Counted from the first letter of the stretch, positions 44,563 through 55,996 are shown. The stretch: 64,000 nucleotides of DNA from Dryocosmus kuriphilus (GCA_038277395.1 CM076196.1:96912385-96976384), one strand, 5' to 3'. The notes: generated from the sequence alone by a model not told the origin. Made by a program: numbers and translations.

Positions 44563-44725
44563 TAAGATATAGGGAATACATAACCGCATTTGAAATTACG
44601 GTATAAATAGCTAAAAATTTTGTATAAATCAAAATATTTATATATATAATTTATTTATTTTGTCTTCAATTTTTAGCTATTTAACGTAATTTCTGAACAT
44701 GCGGTTATGTATTCCCTATATCTTA
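44563..44725. mobile_element. Hairpin MITE F, 163 bp
   Basis: Arms TAAGATATAGGGAATACATA and the following ACCGCA pair with the inverted right arm, TGCGGTTATGTATTCCC then TATATCTTA. Pairing continues through GAAATTACG and AGCTAAAAATT. The loop is AT-rich. The TATAGGG start resembles the neighbouring pogo-like element's end, so it may be a non-autonomous relative. Confidence 0.85.
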
Positions 44726-46708
44726 TGCCATTGGTTCATCCATTGGTTCACGGTTTTATAGTTATTTCATTTTATAACATTATAAGGTTTTTATTAAACT
44801 TTAAATGCAAATGAAACTCATGAAATTCTAGAAATTTGTTAACATAATCTGTAACTTTCTTCAAATTGGTAAATTTGATTGGATCAAATTTTATAACCTT
44901 ATAATGACTATTCGTTTTACCTTAAACATTAAATTTCTAAAATTTGCATTAACTTCTTCGTAACATTTTCATTGGGAAAGTATCGTGCTTCAAAGTGAAT
45001 GCTTGCGTTTAGGACTTTCGAACGTTCTATTACCAATTCTGATATGTCTATAATGGATGTAACCGAATTGTCACAAATACTGAAATTCCAATAACATTAT
45101 TCGTTTACAATTTCGCTCAAATGTTCACTTTTTAACCATGTAGAAATGATTTTCGTACTTTATTAGTAAAAGTATTATTCAAAATTTTTCGTTGATTGCT
45201 TTCATGCTTTCAGGAGTATATTTTTCTTTGTTAATCGTTGTTTTTAAGAGGTAGTTTTCTGCTTGGTTGTGTGGTAATGTGGCTTCGCAAACACCATATT
45301 GTTGGGTTTCACATATGTCATTGTGGGTGTTCCTTTACTCGTGGTGGTCTCGTATATTTGTTGAGATTAGATTACTTATTGCAGCGGCCATAATTGTTTC
45401 GATGATTTCATCACATGTAGTTTAGAACGGGAATGTGGCTTTCAGTAATATGTAGTGATTCGGTCAGACGTGCTGCCTATTTTGTCCAGTAGTGGAGGGC
45501 GTGCCATCGCGTGGCTCCTACGTTCCATGGATCTCATTGATATCGGTATTGCAGGCATTTTGGCATAAATAAAATGAAAATTTGGTATTTTCTGTGCTCG
45601 CTCCTTAAGTGTTTTATTGTCTTATTACTGAGGCTGAAAGTCTATGCAAGCTTTCAAATCAGGGATGCAGGCCTTGTTAAATTTTTTGTTCTGTACAGTA
45701 GAGAAACCGGTGCAATATTAATAAACATATACGTTGACATAATTTGATTGTTCATAAAACGAAACTACTCTATTGCTTAATTTCTATTAAAGTTAAGTTC
45801 ATTATAGGTTTTGAAAATAAATATCTTTCGATATTTAAATTCCTCATATTTTATTTTATTTGATTGGAATTATTTTCAACTTTTTAATGAATCAGCTACC
45901 TCAGATATACGAGAGTCGGTACTTGTGTATTATTTCATCCGCGTATTTTACATATTGTAATTCTGAAAATACTTTAATCATAGAACTTTTGATATCATGG
46001 CATTCAGAATGCGGAATTTTATAAAATCAAGTAACAGGATGATTTCCTTTCTCAGCTTACCTATTAAACTTCCTCAACGAGTAAAATATTGTTCACTAAT
46101 GTTTACAATCCTTGCATACATGAGTTAGAACACACTTACACCTTTTCCCTTCAAGAGCAGAAAATATACAGTTGTTCGTGTTCAATTAAATAATTTACCA
46201 TTTACAGGTGATTAACGAAAATGCATCAACTCTAAAATTGTGGAATGTGTGATGTTGCAATTTCGTTGCACATCACAAACTTCGTGTTTTATAGATTTTT
46301 TATATTTATTAACTTTCATCTTTTATTTTAAATGTTGAGAACTCCGTGGTCTGATATAGATGGTTGATTTGTCACTCCTTAGTATTTTAATTTAGGCTTA
46401 ATTTAGATTAAAGTATTTCGGTTATGTATTCTGTTATATATATTCGCCTGGGCCCTCTTAGTCACACAAAACCACCCGAATTTATAAGGGCGACCTTCTC
46501 CTAGCTCATCCTTCCGGCTTACCCAATTTTGAACTAGTTTCGTCACTTCCAACTTCCAAGATACCAGGCGGCGTTCCAGTTGAAGAAGAAGGAAGGTGAC
46601 GTTTATGCGGTCCGAGAAACAAGGCTTGTTCCCGTTGAGAACTAATATCTTATGAAGCAGTGCTTATCATCCAAGACCCAACTTTCGGTGAAAATAGGTA
46701 AGACTGCA
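44726..46708. other. AT-rich, nothing identified until 46450; GC-richer to 46708
   Basis: No gene, terminal repeat or RNA gene recognised. From about 46450 the composition becomes less AT-rich without any readable domain. Confidence 0.4.
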
Positions 46709-46797
46709 ATCATTTTATTTGGTAATTCTCTCTGATGAACAGAGTAGAATGATTTTATTTGGTAGTTCTCCCTAAAGAATGGGGTAGAACGATTTTT
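46709..46797. repeat. 40-bp tandem repeat, 2.2 copies
   Basis: ATCATTTTATTTGGTAATTC (46709) and ATGATTTTATTTGGTAGTTC (46749) begin successive 40-bp units. A third begins at 46789 (ACGATTTT) and stops. Confidence 0.85.
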
Positions 46798-47083
46798 TCT
46801 GTTGAGCTTTTTATTGCTTTCGAGATTCTAAGACAACATCCGCCGTGCGAAGCTAGGATTTCCGCTTCTGAATACAATTTAAAGGGATCCAACTGCCCCC
46901 TTTACCTCCGATTCCCGTGATGGGCAGCTCCTCTCCGAGAAACAATGGGAAGAACACGAATTCTCGGACATTGAAGTAGGATAGAAGAGGAAGGAAGGAA
47001 GACTCTGCGAAGAGAAGGACATGCAACGAGGCAGACCAATGTAGAACGCGGATTATTATTAGACGCGGGTTCAAACTCTATAA
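46798..47083. other. Unassigned spacer
   Basis: No gene recognised. The last three bases (47081-47083, TAA) are the left target duplication of the next element. Confidence 0.4.
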
Positions 47084-47730
47084 AGCCCTTTTTACACCGA
47101 GCAAGTTCTCGTGCATGATTGCTAACAGGCCGCTGAGCAGGCCCGTGAGCATGCGCAGAGCGACCTTACAGGCCGGGCAGCAGGCTAACCTGCATGATTT
47201 CGATGCATGGTCCGGTGTATTATTTGTAAAAGGCTTTTCAGGCATGGTACGGTTCTTGGCCAATCACATCGCACAAAGTCGTCATGTGGTTTGGCTGCTT
47301 GTTGCCGCGCTGGTTGTGTAGTGAAGTGTATAAGCAGTGTAAATATGGCTGCTGCAAATTCTTGGTCGCGTGTACAAATTTCTGTGTTAATTGAAAATTA
47401 TCGCAAAGAACCATGTCTCTATGCAGATAAAAGTCCAATTTATCATAATATAAACATTTGCGAAATGAAGCTAACCACTTTCTCACCCATATTCTTTTTT
47501 TTTACGTGATCGCAGGCGTCTTTCGCGTTCCAATATTATAATTAAAGTTGCAGCAGTGGCCACGCGTTTACGCTGGATTTCATCCATACTTGCAGCCTCG
47601 CAGACTACGCAGCATGCCTCGTCTGAATGACCAACATGCAGCACCCCCTGTGGCGGACCATGCAACATTCAGCATGCAGCGTGGCCCGTTAGCATTCATG
47701 CACGAAAACATGCTTCGTGTAAAAGAGGCT
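47084..47730 (+). mobile_element. PIF/Harbinger deletion derivative, 647 bp, TAA target duplication
   Basis: The ends are an inverted repeat of about 47 bp. AGCCCTTTTTACACCGAGCA on the left matches AGCCTCTTTTACACGAAGCA read from the right, continuing CTCGTGCATGATTGCTAAC against TTCGTGCATGAATGCTAAC. The element is flanked by TAA on both sides (47081-47083 and 47731-47733), the 3-bp duplication typical of PIF/Harbinger. Inside is the start of a Myb/SANT-MADF-like protein. The transposase is missing. Confidence 0.88.
47345..47509 (+). pseudogene. Truncated Myb/SANT-like (MADF-type) protein of the Harbinger element
   Basis: From an ATG the frame reads MAAANSWSRVQISVLIENYR, then KEPCLYADKSPIYHN. 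The Trp followed by a spaced VLIENYRKEPCLY is the first helix pair of the Myb/MADF DNA-binding partner that Harbinger elements encode beside the nuclease. It loses similarity after about 35 residues and stops at 47507-47509. Confidence 0.55.
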
Positions 47731-47733
47731 TAA

Positions 47734-48277
47734 GGCATTCAGATTCTCCTACCATATCGCCCCTCATTTTCTTTTCGCCTTCCAGTTTAGGGACACAACC
47801 AACGAAATCGCTCTCCTTTTAATTTGTGCTTCCGACGTGGCGAGACATCGTGTTTTCCCGGCTCTTCGTTTGTTTCAAGGAATAAGGCAGGACTGAGGTT
47901 TTATTTGTAATTGTTATCCGAGTCTATTGATATTAATTGTTGGTGTTTAGCTTAAGTAGATTTTGGGCTTCTTTGCTGAGTCATTGATTCCCAAAAGTGT
48001 TCCCTTTATCGATTTACCGCTTCCCTTGTGATTGCAAATATATTCCATTCATATTTTTCCTACTATAGAGTGTCGAAGAGTTGAACCTCTTGACGACTTG
48101 TATTTTATATTTTTGTGTAATTTTATTGCTGTTTACCGAATCTAGCGTCCTTTCTTAGACCTCGACCTGTGAACCGCATATATCGACCACGTGTTCCCTT
48201 TATGCTTCATTTAAGAATATGGCCCCGTTTTCAATTATTGTAAATGTTTTGCAGTCCCCTTTTATGGAAACTCCTCC
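47734..48277. other. Unassigned, pyrimidine-rich
   Basis: No coding or element end seen. It is rich in TTTACCG/CTTCC words that continue into the tandem duplication that follows. Confidence 0.35.
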
Positions 48278-48612
48278 TTTTCTTTTACCGTATTAATATT
48301 TTTACCGAATTGAGCCCCATTTTAACTTTACCGAACTACGTTTTCTCTCGACGCGTCCGTTTCTCTTACCGTTCTCTTGTTTGTCGATGATGCATCGTCT
48401 CAGGAATCTGACTCAATTTAAATTATGACCCGTATCGATGTGTATTTTCTTTTACTGTATTAATATATTTACCGACTTGAGCCTCATTTTACCTTTACCG
48501 AATCATGTCTTCCCTCGTCGCGTCCCTTCTTCATACCGTTTTCTGGTTGCTGCCGCGTCCCTTTTTCTTACCGTTTTCTTGGCGCTATTGCATCACTCCA
48601 TGAACCTAACTC
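48278..48612. repeat. 167-bp tandem duplication
   Basis: TTCTTTTACCGTATTAATAT at 48280 aligns with TTCTTTTACTGTATTAATAT at 48447. The copies share the following TTTACCGA(A/C)TTGAGCC and a CGTCCNTTTCTTACCGTT block. The second copy has an extra partial repeat of the CCGCGTCCCTTTTTCTTACC block. Confidence 0.8.
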
Positions 48613-48615
48613 CAT

Positions 48616-50007
48616 TTGTCAGATGTCTTTCGTATCTTAATTGAAGAAATAAATTATCTGCAAATGCACGGGATAGAAGTGAAAAACAAAAGCGGAAAAA
48701 AAATAATCTTTTTTTCTCTTGCTGGTGTTCCCGGTGATATCCTATACATGAATAAAGTGCTAGATTGTATTGGAGATTTCAATGCGAAATATTTTTGCCG
48801 CTGGTGTAAAACTTTGAAGGCAATCACTCATACTGAATGTCTTGAGAGAAAAGAAAACTTAAGATCTGTTGCCTCATATAAAAAAGATGTTGTTTTATGT
48901 TCAAAAAAATGGCATTGTAGAGTTTTCCGTGACGTGACGAAAATTGCATAGCGGATATAATGCATGATGATCCAGAGGTAGCTTTAGCTTACGAGATGGA
49001 ATTTGCAACGCATCATGTTGTAAAAAAAGTTGAGAAGAAAGTTGCCCTAGAATTTTTAAATGATAGAATTTCTACCTTCGATTACAGAAAGCACGGATTT
49101 TCGAATCAACCTCCTCCTATTAGCGAGGTTTCGCATAAAAGAAAGTCTGAAAATGTCCTCATCTGAGATGGTGGATTGCATTTACTCATTTCCACTAATT
49201 ATTGGGGATTCGGTGTCACATAATGAGCTCTGGCATTTTTATCTTACTCTTTATAAGGTCATTGATATTATCATGACCGTGACAATTCAAGCAGAATGTG
49301 CTGACTTATTGGACATACTTGCTTCTGAACACCACGAAATGTGCGTAAGGCTATTTAAAGGCTCATTGAAATTAAAACATCACCACATGGTGCATTAGGG
49401 GCGAGTGATGAAAACATCTGGACCAATCTATTATTTAAGCGCATTTAAATTTGAGTCAAAAAATAGAGTTATGAAGAAACGTGATGAAGGTATTTGTTCT
49501 CGTAAGAATATAACATATACTCTGGCCCTGAAAGAACAGCTCCATTTTGCTTACAGGTCTAGCAGTAAAAGAGGTTTGGTTCCTATATTAGAAATAGGAC
49601 CTGCTTCTATTGTAGAAGATGTGAATGAAGTGAGCGATTCTTGCGAACTGATGAAAACTGTATTTCCTTCTGATTTTGCGTTTGCTTGTTTGGAAGTGCC
49701 CTGGATTAATTTCAAGGACACTCGTTGTGAAGCTGGGATGTGTGTCACCATAAAGTTCAATGATTCTTGCGGCCTTCCATTTTTTGGCGGGGAAGATAGA
49801 ATTTTTTGTAACGAGAGTGGAAGTGTGTTTTTTGTGTATAAAAAATTTTATACTTTGGCTTTTAAAGAAAATTTCCATGCGTACCAGATCATATCTGCAG
49901 GAGTATCTGAGTGTATGATTCTGGAAGATTTATTATCACCGCGTCCAGTGATATCTGTTAAAATGCCGAACAATAATGTACATATCGCTTTTAGATATGC
50001 TGTATGA
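48616..50007 (+). pseudogene. Transposon protein relic (CACTA/TNP2-like family)
   Basis: Three successive frames form one protein. First: MHGIEVKNKSGKKIIFFSLA, then GDILYMNKVL and NAKYFCRWCKTLK. Middle: LNDRISTFDYRKHGFSNQPP, SSSEMVDCIYSFPLIIGDSV, LLDILASEHHEMCVRLFKGS and LKHHHMVH. End: GPIYYLSAFKFESKNRVMKK, ICSRKNITYTLALKEQL and LVPILEIGPA. This order (GDxxxxN..L, YFCRxCK, EHHE, KxKHHxxxHY, RFExK, RKNIxxTLA) matches a multi-copy insect transposon protein that I associate with the TNP2/CACTA type. The N-terminal half is missing; stops at 48949 and 49396 and two frame changes break it. The last 200 codons are intact. Confidence 0.65.
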
Positions 50008-50038
50008 ATTTAATATTGATTCAACTAACTACAACGCG

Positions 50039-50124
50039 AGAGGTCGCTCAAGTATTACGTAAGCATTGTGGAATTTTTTGGACTTTTTTTGTGGAATTCT
50101 TAAGTAATGCTTGAACGACCCCTG
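50039..50124. mobile_element. Small palindromic element (86 bp)
   Basis: AGGTCGCTCAAGTATTACGT, then AAG, at the left and GGTCGTTCAAGCATTACTTA, then AG, read from the right form imperfect inverted repeats round a T-rich loop. A GGTCGTTCAAG...TTACGTAA type end is common in small TIR elements of animals (ISL2EU-like). The family is tentative. Confidence 0.6.
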
Positions 50125-50829
50125 ATAGTGAGATAGTAACACATATATTTAATTATATAAGAAACTTTATAAGTTATTAGATTTAGTATTTGTTCAATAT
50201 TTCCATTTATTACAACGATTTTTTAAATAAATTAAATTTTTTATCGTAAACATATTTCTTAAAATCTTTAAAAATATTCCCCATATCATGACTTTTTTTG
50301 AAGAAGCCCTTTCTTTCATCATGAAAAACGAGCTCAGTAATATAGTTCATGTATCCAAATAAATAGCCCACGTTACAAATGAGGTTAGGTTTGAGATCCA
50401 TCTAAGTTAGGTGAGTCAAACAACGCAAAGATAATTCAACCAAGTAAGAACTCGTTCTGGCCCAATAGTTAGTTGATTACCTACTGCAGCAGAGTTGGAT
50501 GCAGCAACCATGCGGCCGGTTTACCACACCACCTCAGTTGGCTGACACAAACAACACCTGCGTGTCCAGTAAAAGTGTCTACCTCAGTCAACTAATGAAA
50601 TGGCTTCCCAGAATCCAACTAAATTGGTTGCAGCAACCATTTTACGGGTCACGCTATCCATTCTCTTCTCTGAGTGTTTGAAGTCTTTTATAGGTTGACG
50701 AGAATTCAATTTCAGGAACAGAAGTAGCACGCTGAGATTTTGTTGGGTTGAATATAGGTTTCGGTGATGGATTTCCTTCTCTTCTTACTTATACTTTCAC
50801 CCGAAGAGATTTCTAAAGTAGGGTTTTTA
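50125..50829. other. Unassigned
   Basis: A 63-codon minus ORF (50401-50210) has no recognisable domain. GTTGCAGCAACCAT-like words occur at about 50501 and 50626. Otherwise nothing identified. Confidence 0.35.
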
Positions 50830-51140
50830 GAAAGTGCGTCAGCATTTGTGTTTCTAAAAGTTCATGATCACTGACTGGTGAAAATTCCTTCCCATACATG
50901 TAGAGTCGGTACTGATGAATTGTATACAGAACAGCTAGGCATTCCTTTTCTGTAGTGGAATAAGTACATTCCATTACATACATTACATTACATACAACTA
51001 CATTACATACATATATTTGATATAGGAAAATCTATACCGTTCTTTTCCTGGCTCCATATTGCACCAACTGTATAATCAGAGGCGTCCGTTGTTATATTGA
51101 AAGGCTTCTTTTCGTACGACATGTAGACCACTCTTGACTT
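50830..51140 (-). pseudogene. Ty3/gypsy RNase H fragment with microsatellite insertion
   Basis: Minus-strand translation gives KPFNITTDASDYTVGAIWSQ (first catalytic Asp), then a TACAT/TACATTACA microsatellite where related proteins continue ...ASRTLN. ECTYSTTEKECLAVLYTIHQ (catalytic Glu) and SPVSDHELLE follow. NADALSKNPTL is then reached by a frame change, with the usual 30-40 residues before it missing. A lone fragment: no reverse transcriptase or integrase nearby on this strand. Confidence 0.8.
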
Positions 51141-52699
51141 CAGCCGTACGAGTTCACGCTTATTTTACATATTTACTTATATACACAATTGTAGTTGTGT
51201 ATACAAGAAACAATGGGTAATAAATGGTAATACAAAAGATAAAGTGATAATTTTAACTCATTAAATTAATAATCTCTTTTAGATGATTATTAGAAAAATC
51301 TGATATGCCTCGAGGAATTTCAGACGATAAGCAGTGATAGTCATTAAAACGTGGATTGAAATTAATTTTCCACTTCATGATGGAGTTTAAAACTTTTGTA
51401 AGTAATTTGGTGTCACATACAAAGTCTATCATCATGCATAACATTTCCTATTCCTGCAATATTAAATAGTTTATGAACCCTTTCAGATCTGAGATTGTTA
51501 ATTAATTTACTCAAAAATTTGAAAATTCATTATTTTTACTGTATTTTAACTTTTGTCTAATTGAGCAACTTAGCATCAGATATCATCAGCTTATAGAAAT
51601 AGAACTTTATTTTCAAACACAGACTTATTGAATTCTATTTAGCATTTGTAGCGTTCTCTTATTAATTTTAATACCGTTGTAATATTTGAATTGTTTCAAT
51701 ATTAAAATATCTTTGTTTTAAATACTGTATTGAAGTTAAAGACTGGTGAGTATAAGTCGGGTGTAACTCTCAATCCTGCATAAATAAATTAAAATGTGAA
51801 ATATGAAAATGTTTCGTGGTTAACTCTTGAAAATTATTCTCTTATGTTCTTCGAATCCGTCACCTATCCTTTGAGAGAGTTGATATTGGCTTCTCTGTCT
51901 GTGCAAAAGAAATACATTTTAATACCTAATATATTATAATATTTTATTTATCTTTGTGTCTGTCTGGAAATTTTGTAATGTATTTCCATAGTCACGTATA
52001 GGTCGTGTACCTGTATTCGGATCCTTAAATTTTCTCCTCTACGTTTTTCGAAATGGTCATGTTTAACGATTGTCATGTAGATTTTATTACGGCCACGAAG
52101 GTTTAGTAACACCTGACCTGTATTAGAATGGTTTTCTTTGAAGTTTCGAAGGTTAATACCCACTATACCTACCAACACTCATCCTACAGGGGTAATGAAT
52201 TCACAGTCCGCGGAAAGGAGATGTACATAATTTCAATTTAAGTATGTTAAATTTTCTTTTCGACTAGTTATATTTGAATGTAAATTTATTTTGGGCGATT
52301 CAGTCGATTCTGCTTGTAATGTTAATGATTCGATAGTGAGAAGTATTTGTGTGTCGTTAGTCCGTGGTTATTTCTACTTCAGGTTCGTTGGCCAGATGCC
52401 TGGAACTGCCATTTAATTGTATAGGGTTTTTCGGAACTTCTTGTTTTTCAAAAAGTTTTGTAGATTTTGGGTGTCAAGTTGAAAACGCAGAAAGAACTTT
52501 ATAATCTGATGGACTTTCTGGCGTTTTTGTTTTATGTGTAGAAGTTAAATATTTCCGTTTTCTGACTTTAGCCAATACTGCTGTTCCTTTATAGTTTACC
52601 ATATTTTCGCGAGAAATCAGCGATTCTTTATCTATAAATTGAATAGGTTCTTTGAGGTTTGAATGGGTGATTATATGATTTTGACAAAATCAAATTTTA
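51141..52699. other. Unassigned, possibly retroelement remains
   Basis: No motif recognised. Minus-strand frames at 52178-51948 and at about 52620-52510 (NYKGTAVLAKVRKRKYL) may be decayed coding belonging to the gag/protease relic immediately upstream in that orientation. The segment at 51450-51840 is very AT-rich. Confidence 0.35.
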
Positions 52700-53060
52700 G
52701 CTCTTTCTAGGCGGAGATATTCTCGTCTTAGAATCCCATCCGTACTCATAGGAAAATCTGTAGTCACGAGACAAAAAGTTGCAACAGAACCTCGTAGGTT
52801 CAGATTCACTGAGTCTAAAGTGGAAATTTTGTTTTGCTTTAATTCCAAAATCTCGACAGACTCATTCTCCGACACTAATAGATCGTTGTTTAAGGAATCT
52901 AGTTTTATTATATTAAAGTTGGATCCCGCGCCCACCAAAAATGAAGTTTTTGGTGGTTTCACAAGATCTGAAGATGAAAATTCTACAACTAGGGATTCTG
53001 GACTGAGTTTAGCGTGGAAGATTTTTTCCGTCTCTTTATAATTTGCATGCATCTGAAGCA
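52700..53060 (-). pseudogene. Retroelement aspartic protease relic, gypsy-like
   Basis: A minus frame with FLVGAGSNFNIIKLDSLNND, then LLVSENESVEILEL and FPMSTDGILRREYL. The pattern LVDSGSxxNLIK, then FPIPxDGILG, is that of Ty3/gypsy proteases. The active-site Asp is replaced (VGAGS), so this copy could not act. It directly follows a BEL/Pao-type gag after its first zinc-knuckle cysteines, overlapping by about 70 bp in another frame. Confidence 0.65.
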
Positions 53061-54158
53061 AAGTTTATGTTCTCGAGCAACCTCTTTGCGCTTTGATACC
53101 GTGTGCTTTCTTAAAGTCTGATATTGAGATAAATAATGGTTCCCATCACAACAAATACATTTGAGAGCATTAGAGGTAGAGGTACCACGTGATTGTGCAG
53201 ATGATCTTCTAAAAGTAAAGGAATTCACATTATTTGCATTCTTCGAATCAGGTTTTGACATATTAAGAGCTTCTAAAGTATGAAGTCTATAAGTATCAAG
53301 AAATTTATTAAAGTAATCATAAGTAGGATAGGTTGTACTATTTGAAAGAATTTTCTCCCACACTGATACAGAATTTTCATATAATTTGTTTACAAGGGAG
53401 TAAATTAACAGATGATCCCAGTTATCAGTAGGGCATCCTAAATTTTTAAGTGACATAAGCGCTTCATTGGTCGTATCTCGCAAAATTTTAAGATCCTTTA
53501 GGGTATAGTTCGCAAGATTTAGTAGAGAAAGAAATGAATAAAGATAGGAAATTATTAAAAGTCTTTCATTATTGTAGCTCGATTTTAATGTGTTCGAAGC
53601 TCCCTCGTAGTTTTCATCGGTGGAAGTAATATTTTTAATTAATTGCAATGCTTCTCCTGTAAGCTTTGTTTTCAAATAATATAATTTTTGCACAGGAGGT
53701 ACTCTTTGTTTGTTATGAATCGCAGTTCAAATAAATCCCTGAAATTGGGCCAAACTAAATAATCACCGGAAAACTGGGGTATTTGAATATCAGGCAATTT
53801 CATTCCGTATCTGTGAAAAACGATTGAAGAATTACTAGGATTCTGACCAAAGGATACATTTTTCTCCCTAAACCATGAATTATTTCGTTAAAGAAATCTA
53901 GAGCCTTAAAAAATTCCTTTTCGACTTCAATCAATTCATTTTTAAAAAAATAATCTATCTCTCAGACTTACCTGTTTATGTATAATTCGCTGCTACGTTG
54001 GTTCAAAGTTCATTTCGCTCACATTTCTCCCAGGTTGCTTGAAAATTCTTGAGCCTACCTTGAGCGACAGGTAGAGCAACTTCTGCACAATTGAGAAGGT
54101 TGAAGGCTCTTTTCATTTTATCAAAGAGAAACATCTGTTGCTGAAGGAGAGTCTCCAT
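53000..54158 (-). pseudogene. gag: BEL/Pao-type Gag (DUF1759-like), broken
   Basis: ATG at 54158 (ETLLQQQMFLFDKMKRAFNL), then frame changes, then KLPDIQIPQFSGDYLVWPNF and RDLFELRF (about 53800-53720). The long frame 53693-52989 follows with QKLYYLKTKLTGEALQLIKN, NYEGASNTLKSSYNNERLLI, LGCPTDNWDHLLIYSLVNKL and the knuckle C..C.G.H (CICCDGNHYLSQ), then LCFRCM. This is the DUF1759 capsid pattern of BEL/Pao elements, with the expected Cys/His finger. Breaks occur near 54005, 53810 and 53700. The LTR and primer-binding site lie at 54892-55298, correctly upstream. Confidence 0.82.
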
Positions 54159-54891
54159 TTTCAGTCAATAGATTTAAATTTTACACATTCAAAGTCATTT
54201 TAAACTTATCACTTGATGACCTGTAATTTTCATAGATAATTTCACTTGAAGGAATAAATGTCGTTAAAAATAAATTAATGTCTCAAGAATATCTTCCGAA
54301 AAGATGACAGAAAATCAATAGTCCTTCAGGAACTAAAACAATAGTTAGTCCCGAGTGCGATTATTATGATTCAAGTAGACAGTTTCACTTTTGTAGGATG
54401 CGTCACTTTGGCGAGAGAGAAAAGTTTATACCGATACGGTCTTATCGTAGCATATTCGGATAAACACCTGTGCTTGATGCAGACGATGATACCAAGAGAG
54501 AAGAAGATAGCTGCCCATAGATAAGAGAGAGACAGTGTGAATCCATTGGTGTACGCCACTGAAGTGGAAAACGGGAGAAAGAACAGGCGATTCTCAATTT
54601 TATTGCGCAGGCGAAAATTCAAACTTGCTTGAATTTTTAAGCTTTTTGTTATTTTCAAAGGGCTATATAACAGTCTTCACAGGATATTATGCTTCTTTAA
54701 AGCCTTTTCTTCTATTATAGAACCTCCAATCACTATAGTCTTCAATAAAATACGAATTCTTGTCACCAATACATGACCGAGGAACCGACGCCGTTTCTAA
54801 TTTAACGGTTTCCACAACCTTTTATTTAGTTTATTTTTTCACAGTTTTTGAAAGCGTTTTTAGAGTTTAATTCATATTCCAATCTACGTTA
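54159..54891 (-). other. 5' leader of the BEL/Pao element
   Basis: Sequence between the primer-binding site and gag. The 95-codon minus ORF at 54658-54371 lies here and has two hydrophobic stretches but no recognisable relationship. I treat it as non-coding leader. Confidence 0.45.
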
Positions 54892-54905
54892 GGCTCGAAG
54901 CACCA
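54892..54905 (-). other. Primer-binding site of the BEL/Pao element
   Basis: Immediately inside the LTR, the minus strand reads TGGTGCTTCGAGCC, beginning with TGG as expected for pairing to a tRNA CCA end. Which tRNA is not resolved. Confidence 0.65.
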
Positions 54906-55298
54906 TGTTCATTTTCTGGAGAGATGATGAAAATATTATTTTTTTTTTTTTTAATTGGGGCGGATATGGATTGGAATAGTGATTGCTTTAAGTCAGTGAA
55001 AATACCACGGTTGTATAATAAAACACGATTTATTCAAAAATTCAGCTTCTGCTCTCACCCATGTCAACACTTACACAATATTTTGTCAGTTTGTTCAATT
55101 ATTCTTAATTTTGCTTAATTTGCAGGCCTTAAACTCCGCACGTATCGTTCGCTTCTCTCTCTTTTCTCGCACTGAATTCGCAAGCTTAACCTTCGTGATC
55201 GTTTCGAGAGAGAGGGGGAAAACCTTACAGATTTCACACTCGTGGCAACTAGTAGAGTCGCTTAGGCATACTTATAAAATTTTGAGCATGCGTGAACA
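54906..55298 (-). repeat. 5' LTR of the BEL/Pao element (393 bp)
   Basis: The ends form a perfect short inverted repeat, TGTTCA...TGAACA. On the minus strand a TATA-like TTATAAG lies near the start and GAATAAATCG (poly(A) signal) about 240-270 bp in, in proper U3-R-U5 order. The primer-binding site abuts the inner end. No 3' LTR is seen downstream, so the element is incomplete. Confidence 0.75.
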
Positions 55299-55996
55299 GA
55301 TTTATATATTCCCGAGCTTCCTTTGTAAAGATGGGGATTTATGATAAAAGTCACGTACGATCGGACTATTGACGAAAGTCACGCACATTCTGTCTATCAT
55401 CCCTCAATATTTATAGTTCGCTTGGAAACATTATGGCTGTTATTAAAACTTTAATGTGAGCTTATAATATAAGTTTCTCTAATCAAGCAGATTTTCATAA
55501 TTATTGATGATAGAATATAAATTCTGTCATTGCGCAGAATGCCAATTAATTCTTTATATGGATTGTTAAGTTTAGTGAACAGAGCCCTTCTGATGTGTTT
55601 GCCAGTATTTGATTGGTTATTGATTATATATTATCAATGGACTCAATCTTCAATATCCTTCTTCTATTGCTTTTCCGTAATTTGATTCTCAGTTCTATAC
55701 ATAATCGTATATTAGTAGTCTTACATGTTCATAGTTTCTTATTCAATTAGGTCTTATAATTACTTATATATACTTATAACTTAAACATTATTGTGTATAG
55801 TTAATTGATGCGACGGTACAAGTTATTTGGATCTTATAATTTGGTTTTTAATGGCGCTTTCCCGTTGCTTTCGTGAAAAGCTATTAAATTATAACACTGG
55901 CAACTTAAACAAATATGGTAGGAGAAATCATAGTTTAAGATTTTAATCTAGCTCCGTAACTCGGAGAATGGCATGAATGTATACCTACAAATCTTA
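55299..55996. other. AT-rich spacer
   Basis: Nothing recognised. TA at 55995-55996 is the left target site of the mariner element. Confidence 0.5.

Noticed and set aside
54371..54658. Small membrane protein on the minus strand
   Set aside because: Sits in the leader of the BEL/Pao element; the hydrophobic stretches are the only feature.
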